Source of the DNA: Alphaproteobacteria bacterium | Lineage (GTDB): Bacteria > Pseudomonadota > Alphaproteobacteria > SHNJ01 | NCBI GenBank assembly: GCA_004295055.1 | Contig: SHNJ01000030.1 | Span: 62,001 to 126,000 of the forward strand | Direction of reading: 5' to 3' | DNA length: 64,000 nt | Part shown: piece after piece, positions 9,007 through 17,179 of the stretch | Numbering within the stretch: the stretch's first letter is position 1 | Layout: each line of letters starts with the position of its first letter | Translations under genes and position numbers: made by a program | The notes under the pieces: generated by a model | Database searches by the model: none | Seen by the model: only the letters and a program-made list of their open reading frames with translations | What the model was told of the DNA's origin: nothing

Positions 9007-10107
9007 ATGCCAATTCGCCCGGCTGACTTGCAATATATGGAAGTTGCTTTAAATCTAAGCCTTTCCAACTTAGGCCATACATGGCCGAATCCCTGCGTTG
9101 GGTGCGTGATTGCGCGCGATAATCAAATCGTCGGACGCGGGGCGACGGCGCCTGGCGGTAGGCCGCATGCGGAAACGATTGCCTTGGCTAAGGCTGGCGC
9201 TGCGGCGCAAGGCGCAACCGCCTATGTCACATTGGAGCCTTGTTCGCATCACGGCAAAACGCCGCCTTGTGTCGATGCGTTAATTGCATCGGGAATTAAA
9301 CGCGTAGTGATCGCAGCGGTCGATCCCGATCCACGCGTGGTTGGGCAGGGGATTGCGCGATTGAAGCAAGCTGGTATTGAAGTCGTGGTTGGTGTTGGCG
9401 AAGCAGAAGCCAGCAATATTCACGCCGGATTTTTTAAAGCAGTAAGAACTGGCATGCCGCTGGTGACGTTAAAATTGGCAACGACCAGAAATGGATTTTT
9501 GGATACGTCCACATTGGGGCGGCGGTGGATTACATCGCAAACGGCGCGGGATCACACGCATTTTCTGCGCGCGCAATATGATGCGATATTGGTGGGTATT
9601 GGCACGGTGTTGGCGGATGATCCGATGCTAAATGTGCGTTTGCCGGGATATAAACATCGCTCGCCAGTGCGGGTGATTATAGATTCCCAATTACGTTTGC
9701 CACCCGAAAGTAATATCGTCAAAACCGCGCATGACTATAAGACCTTAATTGTCACGGTATCCAAAGATTCGACGAAAATAAAGTCTCTGCGTGAAGCAGG
9801 GGTGGATATTTTGGAATCCGATTCCATGGAGTTAGCTTGGATTTTGGTGCAATTATACCGCGATGCGGGGATTACACGGGTATTGGTGGAAGGCGGGTTC
9901 GAAGTTGCGAAATCAACCATGGGAAATGGCTTGGCAGACCGGATTTATTGGTATCGCAATCATTTAGCGGCCGGAGCAAAAGCCCGGTTTAACGTGCAGG
10001 ATTTAGGGTTGGAGCCGCAGCCTTATTTCCTTGATTATGCGCTGGATTCGGTTAAAAGGTTTCCTTGCGATGAATTGAGTCTATATAAAAAGCTGCCCTC
10101 CCCTTGA
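9007..10107 (+). CDS. ribD: Bifunctional riboflavin biosynthesis deaminase/reductase RibD
   Basis: This protein carries out the deamination and reduction steps of riboflavin synthesis. The N-terminal deaminase domain (about 1-145) has the zinc site His54-Ala-Glu56 and Cys79/Cys88 in the PCSHHGKTPPC pattern. The C-terminal reductase domain starts near residue 150 (PLVTLKLATTRNGFLD) and has the RVLVEGG motif near the end. The last codons (KLPSP) and the TGA stop lie within the left arm of a palindromic repeat element, so the native C-terminus has probably been replaced by that insertion. It heads the rib cluster. Confidence 0.93.
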   Translation: MPIRPADLQYMEVALNLSLSNLGHTWPNPCVGCVIARDNQIVGRGATAPGGRPHAETIALAKAGAAAQGATAYVTLEPCSHHGKTPPCVDALIASGIKRVVIAAVDPDPRVVGQGIARLKQAGIEVVVGVGEAEASNIHAGFFKAVRTGMPLVTLKLATTRNGFLDTSTLGRRWITSQTARDHTHFLRAQYDAILVGIGTVLADDPMLNVRLPGYKHRSPVRVIIDSQLRLPPESNIVKTAHDYKTLIVTVSKDSTKIKSLREAGVDILESDSMELAWILVQLYRDAGITRVLVEGGFEVAKSTMGNGLADRIYWYRNHLAAGAKARFNVQDLGLEPQPYFLDYALDSVKRFPCDELSLYKKLPSP

Positions 10108-10212
10108 GGGAGGGCGCAAAAATGCGTTAGCATTTTTGGGGTGGGGTTAGGCCACAGAACTTGACCCCACCCCAAAGCCGCTTCGCGTCTTTGACCCTCC
10201 CTCAAGGGGAGG
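10097..10212. repeat. Nested palindromic element, copy 1, overlapping the end of ribD
   Basis: This 116 bp element has 18 bp perfect terminal inverted repeats, CCTCCCCTTGAGGGAGGG at 10097-10114 and its exact reverse complement at 10195-10212. Inside are a 9 bp hairpin (CAAAAATGC/GCATTTTTG, 10117-10138) and a 10 bp pair (GGGGTGGGGT at 10138-10147 with ACCCCACCCC at 10164-10173). The ribD stop (10105-10107) is inside the left terminal repeat, and ribE starts 20 bases after the right end. It could act as an RNA structure between ribD and ribE. Confidence 0.9.
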
Positions 10213-10232
10213 ATAACAAAAAAAGGTAAAAC

Positions 10233-10826
10233 ATGTTTTCCGGCATTATCACCGATTTGGGTCAGATTCGCCAAATCCGCAAACAAGCGGATTGGGAGAT
10301 CGAAATTGCGACCAAATTGCCGATGGAAAAAATTAAAATTGGCGATTCTATCGCTTGTTCCGGCGTGTGCCTGACCGTGACCAAAAAAACCGCCGATAGT
10401 TTTTTTATCGAAGCATCCAAGGAAACGATTGATCGCACCACGGTGCAATATTGGGCACAGGGCGGGGCGCTGAATTTAGAAACCTCTTTGCGCTTAGGCG
10501 ATTCCATTAATGGGCATTTGGTTTATGGCCATGTGGATGGAATCGCGGAAATAAAGGCAATTATGCCGGTTGGCGCATCGCACAAGGTGACTATGCAAAT
10601 CCCCGCGAATCTGGCAAAATATATCGTGTTTAAGGGGTCGGTAACGGTCAATGGAATATCCCTGACCATTAACGAAGTCCGGGGCAATGAATTCGATGTG
10701 AACATCATCCCGCATACATGGCAAGTGACCGATTTCCGGCACTTGGCGGTTGGCGGCAAAGTAAACGTCGAAGTCGATATGATCGCCCGTTATGTCGAAA
10801 GAATTTTAAATCATAAGGCCGCGTAA
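10233..10826 (+). CDS. ribE: Riboflavin synthase alpha subunit
   Basis: This enzyme dismutates two 6,7-dimethyl-8-ribityllumazine molecules to riboflavin. The 197-residue protein opens with the family's MFSGII and consists of two tandem lumazine-binding folds, about 1-97 and 98-195. Each repeat carries the GDSIACSGVCLTV-like or GSVTVNGISLTI-like motif (about residues 44-56 and 132-143). AGGT lies 6 bases before the ATG. It directly abuts ribBX. Confidence 0.95.
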   Translation: MFSGIITDLGQIRQIRKQADWEIEIATKLPMEKIKIGDSIACSGVCLTVTKKTADSFFIEASKETIDRTTVQYWAQGGALNLETSLRLGDSINGHLVYGHVDGIAEIKAIMPVGASHKVTMQIPANLAKYIVFKGSVTVNGISLTINEVRGNEFDVNIIPHTWQVTDFRHLAVGGKVNVEVDMIARYVERILNHKAA

Positions 10827-11978
10827 ATGAACAAACCAAAAGCCAATCTGCATGTTGTTAAATCGGATGAACCCGCGATTCGTTTGCATTCGATTGATGA
10901 AATTTTGACCGATTTGAAACGCGGCAAAATGGTCGTAATCGTCGATGACGAAGACCGCGAGAACGAAGGCGATTTGATTATCCCAGCGCAGACCATCACG
11001 CCAGAGGCGATCAATTTCATGACCAAGTTCGGCCGTGGGTTAATTTGTTTGCCAATTACATCCGGCCGCGTGCGCGATCTGGGCTTGCCGATGATGCCCA
11101 AACACAATGTTGGCGAAGATTCAACCGCATTCACCGTTTCTATCGAAGCGCGCGAAGGCGTCACGACCGGCATCTCGTCCGCCGACCGGGCGCATACAAT
11201 TCAGGTTGCTTGTGATCCCGCGAAATGCCGCGACGATATCGTAACGCCAGGGCATATTTTCCCGCTGGTCGCCAAGGATGGCGGCGTGTTGGTTCGCGCT
11301 GGCCATACCGAAGCCACCGTGGATTTGGCGCGTTTGGCCGGGTTTCATCCCGCCGGTGTTTTATGCGAAATTTTGAACGACGATGGCAGTATGGCGCGTT
11401 TGCCGGATCTGGTTGGATTCGCCGCGCAGCATGATTTGAAATTGGGATCAATTGCGGATTTAATTTCCTATCGCTTGCGCACCGAATCATTGGTTGAACG
11501 TTTGAACAAAAACAAAATCGTCAGCCTGTATGGCGGCGAATTTGAATTGATTACTTATCGCAATAAAATTTCGAACGCAGAACATTATGTTCTGCAAAAA
11601 GGCGATATTACCAAGGCGCAAGCGCAAGGCGAATCGGTGCATGTTCGCGTGCATCGTTTCGATGTATTCGATGATTTGTTCGGCAGTTTGAACGAAGGCC
11701 GCGGCGGATTATTGCAAACCGCGATGCAGAAAATTTCCGATGTTGGTTGTGGCGCGCTGGTATTGCTGCGCGACCAAGATTATATGTTGGGCCCACACAC
11801 GCCGCATCAAAACAGCGCGCAAACTCTGCGCACTTATGGCATCGGCGCGCAGATTATCAAGGATCTGGGCATCAAAAAAATGACCCTGCTAACCAATCAT
11901 CCAAAATCGCTTAAGGCGCTGGAAGGCTATGATATCGAAATCACCGATCAGATTCCAATTGAAACAGGCCAGGCATGA
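10827..11978 (+). CDS. ribB: RibB with degenerate RibA-like domain (RibBX type)
   Basis: The N-terminal part (about 15-220) is 3,4-dihydroxy-2-butanone 4-phosphate synthase. It has VIVDDEDRENEGDL (about 38-51), INFMTKFGRGLICLP and the histidine-containing TPGHIFPL segment, so it should make the four-carbon riboflavin precursor from ribulose 5-phosphate. The C-terminal part (about 225-380) resembles GTP cyclohydrolase II by its RTYGIGAQIIKDLGIKKMTL end. However, the zinc-binding Cys cluster expected after FGSL is absent: the sequence there reads LFGSLNEGRGG. A RibB plus inactive RibA-like fusion is known in Proteobacteria as RibBX. GTP cyclohydrolase II should therefore be encoded elsewhere. 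It overlaps ribH by 4 bases. Confidence 0.92.
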   Translation: MNKPKANLHVVKSDEPAIRLHSIDEILTDLKRGKMVVIVDDEDRENEGDLIIPAQTITPEAINFMTKFGRGLICLPITSGRVRDLGLPMMPKHNVGEDSTAFTVSIEAREGVTTGISSADRAHTIQVACDPAKCRDDIVTPGHIFPLVAKDGGVLVRAGHTEATVDLARLAGFHPAGVLCEILNDDGSMARLPDLVGFAAQHDLKLGSIADLISYRLRTESLVERLNKNKIVSLYGGEFELITYRNKISNAEHYVLQKGDITKAQAQGESVHVRVHRFDVFDDLFGSLNEGRGGLLQTAMQKISDVGCGALVLLRDQDYMLGPHTPHQNSAQTLRTYGIGAQIIKDLGIKKMTLLTNHPKSLKALEGYDIEITDQIPIETGQA

Positions 11979-12430
11979 GTAAGCGGGTTTTAATCGTCGA
12001 AGCGCGTTTTTATGCCGACATCGCCGATATGATGTTCGACGCGGCGGCGGACGTTTTAAAAAAAAGCGCTATCCAATTTGACCGTATTTCGTTGCCGGGC
12101 TCGTTCGAATTGGCGCCGGCCATTGCCATGGCCGCGCAGACCGGAAAATATGATGGTTATCTTGCGCTTGGATGCGTGATTAAAGGCGAAACCAATCATT
12201 TTGAACTGGTTTGCAACGAAGCCGCGCGCGCGATTCAAAATTTATCGGTGGAACGGCAATTGCCCATCGGTTTTGGATTGATTACCGCGTATAATGATGA
12301 ACAAGCCTGGGCCAGAGCCCGGGTGGATGGCGAAAATTACGGCGGCCGCGCTGCGGCGGCCTGTTTACGGATGATGGAATTGAAAGCGGGTTTTCAAGCT
12401 CCATCTGCTAAATTAAAAGTTAGCAATTAA
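11975..12430 (+). CDS. ribH: 6,7-dimethyl-8-ribityllumazine synthase
   Basis: This enzyme condenses the four-carbon phosphate made by RibB with the pyrimidine made by RibD to give lumazine. The 151-residue protein shows the family's SLPGSFELAPAIAMAA, the GCVIKGETNHFELVCNEAA segment (shown in part: GCVIKGETNHFE), which contains the catalytic His, and PIGFGLIT. It overlaps ribBX by 4 bases and precedes nusB by 11 bases, a common alphaproteobacterial order (ribH-nusB-thiL). Confidence 0.94.
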   Translation: MSKRVLIVEARFYADIADMMFDAAADVLKKSAIQFDRISLPGSFELAPAIAMAAQTGKYDGYLALGCVIKGETNHFELVCNEAARAIQNLSVERQLPIGFGLITAYNDEQAWARARVDGENYGGRAAAACLRMMELKAGFQAPSAKLKVSN

Positions 12431-12441
12431 TAGTTCTTAAT

Positions 12442-12930
12442 ATGACTTTTGCATTGAAACAAAATATGACCGAATCTCCTAAAAAACGCACCTTATCGCG
12501 TCTGGCCGCGGTGCAAGCCATGTACCAACAAACCGTAACCGGAATGGTTGCAGGGGATGTCGTGGAACAATTTCAGTCGCATAATTTTAAACAAACAATG
12601 GAAGACATTTCATTGAGCGATCTGGACCGCGAATTGTTCAACGATCTGATGCTAGGCGCCAGTGCGCGATTGGTCGATATCGATAAGATGATCGAATCGA
12701 ATTTGGCTGAAGGCTGGACGATTAAACGCATCGATCCGTTGCTACACGCTATTTTACGTTGCGCCGTATACGAATTATGGTGCCGCACCGATATCCCGCC
12801 AAAGGTCAGCATTAGCGAATATGTATCGCTGACCGCCGATTTTTATGATGGTTCCGAACCCGGATTCGTCAACGGTATCCTGGATAAAATTGCCGGACAT
12901 TTGCGCGAACCAACCAAAAGCGTGAAGTAG
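12442..12930 (+). CDS. nusB: Transcription antitermination factor NusB
   Basis: NusB is an all-helical RNA-binding protein that joins the antitermination complex on rRNA operons. The 162-residue sequence has the typical SRLAAVQAMYQ opening (about 14-24), IDPLLHAILRCAVYEL and the ending FVNGILDKIA. No clear Shine-Dalgarno is visible. The ATG at 12466 is an alternative start that would remove eight residues and still keep the whole domain. It lies between ribH and thiL. Confidence 0.92.
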   Translation: MTFALKQNMTESPKKRTLSRLAAVQAMYQQTVTGMVAGDVVEQFQSHNFKQTMEDISLSDLDRELFNDLMLGASARLVDIDKMIESNLAEGWTIKRIDPLLHAILRCAVYELWCRTDIPPKVSISEYVSLTADFYDGSEPGFVNGILDKIAGHLREPTKSVK

Positions 12931-12952
12931 CCATTTTTGACTTTATCGGCCG

Positions 12953-12978
12953 ATCACGCCATATTGTTTGGGCGTGAT
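12953..12978. promoter_or_regulatory. Inverted repeat directly before thiL
   Basis: ATCACGCC (12953-12960) and GGCGTGAT (12971-12978) form a perfect 8 bp stem with a 10-base loop, ending 2 bases before the thiL ATG. There is no T run, so it is not a standard terminator. It occupies the ribosome-binding position of thiL and could affect its translation or mark a processing site in the nusB-thiL transcript. Confidence 0.5.
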
Positions 12979-12980
12979 TC

Positions 12981-13949
12981 ATGAAAGAATTCTCCCTTAT
13001 TGATAAATATTTCCGCCCTTTAACCCGTGATTTTACGGGCGCGCTGGAGTTGCGCGACGATGCGGGATATTTGACGGTGCCTGCCGGGCAGGAATTGGTT
13101 GTTACCAAAGATCTGCTGCTAGAAGATGTGCATTTTTTCGGCGATGATGATCCTGGCCTGATCGCGCAAAAATCGCTGCGTGTCAATCTGTCGGATTTAG
13201 CCGCTAAGGGCGCGAGGCCATTGGCGTACAGCCTGGGTTTGGTTTTGCCGTTGAACCGATGGGAAGGCGTGAACGATTCCTGGCTGGCGCAATTCGCCAA
13301 AGGCCTAGAAAAAGACCAGAAACAATTTGGGATTTCGCTGCTTGGTGGTGACACAACATCCGGCGATCAATTGACAATTTCTATTGCTGCATATGGATTA
13401 ATTCCTAACGGGCGGCGAATATTGCGCGGCGGCGCGAAGCCGGGCGATATTGTTTTTACAACCGGAACTATCGGCGATGCCGGCGCGGTGCTGTATTTAA
13501 AACGCAAAAAAATGAATGTGCCGCCGGAATTGATGCAACGGTATTTATTACCTCAACCGCGTTTGGGCCTGATTGAAAAACTGCGCGAGGCGGGGGCGGT
13601 CAACGCCGCTATCGACGTTTCCGATGGATTAATGGCGGATTTACGGCATATTTTGGACGCATCGGGTACAGGGGGTAAATTATATCTAAAACAAATGCCA
13701 GTCTCGCCGCAGGCACAAGATTTTATTAATCATTTTAACGTACCATTAGAGTCACTGGCCGGTATGGGCGACGATTATGAAATTGTCTTTACGTCTCCCG
13801 TATCTGTGCAAAAACAGGTACAAGAAATTGCAAACAGTTTGAATATTCCTGTTCAGGCAATCGGCGAGATTACAGTGGAAAAAGAATATCGAATTTTTAA
13901 TGGGCAAGGGCAAAAGATTCAGCCCATCAAATTAGGATACGAACATTAA
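12981..13949 (+). CDS. thiL: Thiamine-monophosphate kinase
   Basis: ThiL phosphorylates thiamine monophosphate to thiamine pyrophosphate. The 322-residue protein belongs to the PurM/ThiL family. The metal- and ATP-binding segment TKDLLLEDVHF (42-52), the SLRVNLSDLAAKGARP block (65-80), LLGGDTTSGD and AAIDVSDGLMADLRHI are all present. The C-terminal GMGDDYEIVFT matches the family. It immediately precedes the FliL-like gene with no gap. Confidence 0.94.
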   Translation: MKEFSLIDKYFRPLTRDFTGALELRDDAGYLTVPAGQELVVTKDLLLEDVHFFGDDDPGLIAQKSLRVNLSDLAAKGARPLAYSLGLVLPLNRWEGVNDSWLAQFAKGLEKDQKQFGISLLGGDTTSGDQLTISIAAYGLIPNGRRILRGGAKPGDIVFTTGTIGDAGAVLYLKRKKMNVPPELMQRYLLPQPRLGLIEKLREAGAVNAAIDVSDGLMADLRHILDASGTGGKLYLKQMPVSPQAQDFINHFNVPLESLAGMGDDYEIVFTSPVSVQKQVQEIANSLNIPVQAIGEITVEKEYRIFNGQGQKIQPIKLGYEH

Positions 13950-14483
13950 ATGAATCGTCATTTAAAAATACTAGGTTTGATATTACTGCTGGCCGTTATT
14001 GCCGCAAAACCGGCATTGGTTTGGGCGGAAGAAGCCGCGGCTGAAGCCGGTGCAGAAGGCGGCGAGGGCGGCGGTGAAAAAGCGCCCGTCGCCGAAAGTA
14101 AAAAGAACATTATCGAAGGCGATCCCGGCAGCCCGTCGTTAAAAGGCCCCTATATCGAATTGAAACAAATGAATGTCGTCGCGATTTATCGCGGCGTACC
14201 CGTGCGGCATATGAACTATATTTTGGTTCTTGAAATGCCGGATATGGAAGAATACAGGTTCGTGTTGCAAAGAATTGAAATTTTGCGGTCGGCCATGGTC
14301 GAAGAATTGCATGTGATTGGATCGTCGCAAAAAGGCGCGTTGCTCAAAGATTATGACTTTATTAAAGATAGATTGTTAAAGGTTGCGGACAAAACTGTTG
14401 GCCAAGGCCACGTAAAATCAGTTTTGATTAAATCCACCGCCGGACGAAACTTGCCTGAATTTTATACCGTTCCGAAAAAATAA
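13950..14483 (+). CDS. FliL-like membrane-anchored periplasmic protein
   Basis: The 177-residue protein has an N-terminal hydrophobic segment (about 7-25), an Ala/Glu/Gly-rich linker (about 27-50) and a C-terminal domain. That domain (about residues 65-175) resembles the FliL periplasmic domain in pattern: a strand motif with YIELKQMNV, a middle LRSAMVEELH where FliL has its helix, then IKDRLLKVADKTVG and a final strand VKSVLIKS. FliL supports the flagellar stator. The match is by pattern only, and no other flagellar gene is in the window. It abuts thiL with no spacing, so co-expression is likely. Confidence 0.55.
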   Translation: MNRHLKILGLILLLAVIAAKPALVWAEEAAAEAGAEGGEGGGEKAPVAESKKNIIEGDPGSPSLKGPYIELKQMNVVAIYRGVPVRHMNYILVLEMPDMEEYRFVLQRIEILRSAMVEELHVIGSSQKGALLKDYDFIKDRLLKVADKTVGQGHVKSVLIKSTAGRNLPEFYTVPKK

Positions 14484-14484
14484 T

Positions 14485-14742
14485 TTAAGCCGCGCGAGTC
14501 ATCGCCGCCAGTACAAGGGCTTCAATAGCTTGCGGGGACAGTACCGTACCCATGGGGGAATCGGCAGAGTCAAGCTCAACCATCCCAACGGGAACGGTGT
14601 GATCGCCAGTATTAACTTGCTGGACGAAAGTAACCGCAGCCACCTGGGCGCTGTAACCAGGTACAGCTGGATTCATGGCCACCACTTGCCCGGTTTGCAT
14701 GGCGGCAGCATCTGAAATGACCTTGTAAAACTTATTTTTCAT
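14485..14742 (-). CDS. Small hypothetical protein, 85 residues
   Basis: I do not recognise this protein. It is rich in Ala, Val, Gln and Met, with no signal peptide, ending in a short helical PQAIEALVLAAMTRAA. The gene has an AGGA about 6 bases before the ATG on the minus strand and fills the space between two plus-strand genes. These points favour a real gene, but the length and lack of a known relative leave doubt. It ends one base from the stop of the FliL-like gene. Confidence 0.5.
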   Translation of the reverse strand: MKNKFYKVISDAAAMQTGQVVAMNPAVPGYSAQVAAVTFVQQVNTGDHTVPVGMVELDSADSPMGTVLSPQAIEALVLAAMTRAA

Positions 14743-14955
14743 TTTTTTGTCCTACCTATCAGTAAAATATAAGATTAATAAGGCTTTTCGTAAATCCCTT
14801 TTTGGATACATATCTTAACGCCTCCAGGCTTGATATAAAGGTCTATTTCTGGCATAACATCCGCTTGTTTTTTAAACCAAGTTATTGAAGGTTAATAAGA
14901 ATTTAGATTTAATTCCCAAGTCTGATCCAAATAAAAAATACGAAAGGAAGATACT

Positions 14956-17061
14956 ATGTTGAATGCAGCTAATTTAGAATGGCTGGTTATTTTTTGCGGC
15001 GTGATGGCGGTGCTGTATGGCGCCATTGTCACCCGTTCGATCGTTGGCTTGCCAGTAACGGATGACCGCATGCGGACTGTTGCCGCTGCCATCCATGAAG
15101 GCGCGCTGGCTTATTTGAACCGCCAATACCGCACCATCGCGATGGTCGGCATCGTCATTGGCGTGATTCTGGCCTATTTGCTAGGCACCTATGTGGCGAT
15201 CGGCTTTGCCATCGGCGCTGTATGCTCGGCCGCTGCAGGATTCATCGGCATGCACGTATCGGTGCGCGCGAACGTACGCACCGCAGAAGCGGCCAAAAAA
15301 GGCCTCGCCACCGCATTGAATGTGGCATTCCGCGCGGGCGCAATCACCGGTTTGTTGGTGGTTGGTTTGGGCTTGCTGGGCGTTGCTTCCTATTATTTTT
15401 ACTTGAAATATAACCTGCCAGCTTCGGATGTTAAAACCCGTACCATTATCGATGCGCTGGTGGCCTTGTCGTTTGGATCGTCGTTGATTTCGATCTTCGC
15501 GCGCTTGGGCGGCGGTATTTTCACCAAAGGCGCGGACGTAGGCGCGGATTTGGTCGGTAAAGTCGAAGCCGGGATTCCGGAAGATGATCCAAGAAACCCA
15601 GCCGTGATTGCCGACAACGTTGGCGATAACGTCGGCGATTGTGCCGGCATGGCGGCTGATTTGTTCGAAACCTATGCCGTTACCGTGGTTGCAACCATGT
15701 TGTTGGCGACGATTTCGTTCGGCGTTGATTTGCAATCGACCATGATGCTGTACCCATTGGTAATCGGCGCGGTATGTATTATCGCATCGGTGATCGGTAC
15801 CGTGTTCGTGCGTTTGGGCAAAGATAACAATATCATGAAAGCCTTGTACAAAGGTTTGGTCGCAACCGGCATTTTGTCGGCAATTGCGATTTATTGGTTC
15901 ACCAACCAAATGTTCGGCGGACTGGACAGCCAGTTGATGATGGCCGACGGCACCCAAATCCAAGTGAAAAACCTGATCAGCTGTTCGTTCATCGGTTTGC
16001 TGGTCACCGGTTTGATGGTTTGGATTACCGAATATTACACCGCCAAAGAATACCGTCCGGTGAAATCGATCGCGCAAGCATCGACCACGGGGCACGGCAC
16101 TAACGTGATTCAAGGCTTGGCCGTTTCGATGGAAGCGACCGCGTTCCCAGTGATCGTTATTGCCGCCGGTATTATTACATCCTATCTGAACGCCGGTTTG
16201 TTCGGCGTTTCGATCGCTGCGACCACCATGTTGGCTTTGGCCGGTATGATCGTCGCCTTGGATGCTTATGGCCCGGTAACGGATAACGCTGGCGGTATTG
16301 CCGAAATGTCGGGCTTGCCAAAAGACGTGCGCGTGACCACCGATGCTTTGGATGCGGTTGGCAACACCACCAAAGCGGTAACCAAAGGTTACGCCATCGG
16401 CTCGGCCGGTTTGGCGGCGCTGGTTCTGTTTGCGGCTTATACCCAAGACATCAAGCATTTCTTTGGTGGCATGCAAGTGAACTTCACTTTGGAAAACCCG
16501 TATGTCGTGATCGGTTTGTTCATTGGCGGCATGTTGCCGTATTTGTTCGGCGCAATGTCGATGATGGCGGTTGGCCGAGCAGCCGGTTCGGTTGTGGTCG
16601 AAGTTCGCCGTCAGTTCAAGGAAATGCCAGGCATCATGCAAGGCAAAACCAAGCCGGATTATGGCCGCGCGGTTGACATGTTGACCAAATCGGCAATCCG
16701 CGAAATGATCGTTCCATCGCTGTTGCCGGTATTGGCGCCAGTTGTGGTTTATAACGCGGTTAACAGCTTCGCCGGTCAGGAACAAGCGTTTGCAACCGTC
16801 GGCGCATTGCTGATGGGTACGATCGTAACCGGCTTGTTCGTCGCTATCTCGATGACCTCGGGCGGCGGCGCATGGGATAACGCCAAGAAATATATCGAAG
16901 ATGGCAATCATGGCGGTAAAGGTTCGGATGCCCACAAGGCGGCCGTAACCGGCGACACTGTCGGCGATCCGTACAAGGATACGGCAGGTCCAGCCGTTAA
17001 TCCGATGATTAAAATCATCAATATCGTGGCATTGTTGATGCTGGCCGCTTTGGCTGCATAA
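14956..17061 (+). CDS. hppA: K+-independent proton-translocating membrane pyrophosphatase
   Basis: This integral membrane enzyme hydrolyses pyrophosphate and pumps protons out of the cytoplasm. The 701-residue protein has about 16 membrane segments. The substrate-binding loop runs from Asp194 to Gly231 and contains [19 protein letters not shown] and [13 protein letters not shown] second conserved region near the C-terminus has [15 protein letters not shown]. Position 473, in GNTTKA, is Lys; in this family Lys there marks the K+-independent subfamily and Ala the K+-dependent one. GGAAG lies 4-8 bases before the ATG, and a strong terminator follows the gene, so it is a single-gene transcript. 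Confidence 0.96.
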   Translation: MLNAANLEWLVIFCGVMAVLYGAIVTRSIVGLPVTDDRMRTVAAAIHEGALAYLNRQYRTIAMVGIVIGVILAYLLGTYVAIGFAIGAVCSAAAGFIGMHVSVRANVRTAEAAKKGLATALNVAFRAGAITGLLVVGLGLLGVASYYFYLKYNLPASDVKTRTIIDALVALSFGSSLISIFARLGGGIFTKGADVGADLVGKVEAGIPEDDPRNPAVIADNVGDNVGDCAGMAADLFETYAVTVVATMLLATISFGVDLQSTMMLYPLVIGAVCIIASVIGTVFVRLGKDNNIMKALYKGLVATGILSAIAIYWFTNQMFGGLDSQLMMADGTQIQVKNLISCSFIGLLVTGLMVWITEYYTAKEYRPVKSIAQASTTGHGTNVIQGLAVSMEATAFPVIVIAAGIITSYLNAGLFGVSIAATTMLALAGMIVALDAYGPVTDNAGGIAEMSGLPKDVRVTTDALDAVGNTTKAVTKGYAIGSAGLAALVLFAAYTQDIKHFFGGMQVNFTLENPYVVIGLFIGGMLPYLFGAMSMMAVGRAAGSVVVEVRRQFKEMPGIMQGKTKPDYGRAVDMLTKSAIREMIVPSLLPVLAPVVVYNAVNSFAGQEQAFATVGALLMGTIVTGLFVAISMTSGGGAWDNAKKYIEDGNHGGKGSDAHKAAVTGDTVGDPYKDTAGPAVNPMIKIINIVALLMLAALAA

Positions 17062-17083
17062 GCTATCTGCGATTTGCGAAATG

Positions 17084-17112
17084 AAAAGGCGGCTTTAATA
17101 GCCGCCTTTTTT
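17084..17112 (+). terminator. Rho-independent terminator of hppA
   Basis: AAAAGGCGGCT (17084-17094) and AGCCGCCTTTT form a GC-rich stem of about 11 bp around a small loop (TTAAT), followed by a T run ending at 17112. It is 22 bases after the hppA stop codon. The A run on the other side would also allow function on the minus strand. Confidence 0.9.
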
Positions 17113-17179
17113 ATTGCCTTAAAATTGTTTACCAAAAAGATATTATTTGTTATTTTAAAACAAAGGCAGGGTAAGTATT

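Noticed and set aside
15181-16935. 584-residue open frame on the minus strand, opposite hppA
   Set aside because: It runs exactly antisense to a well-supported gene, is rich in His, Arg and Gln as shadows usually are, and has no ribosome binding site.
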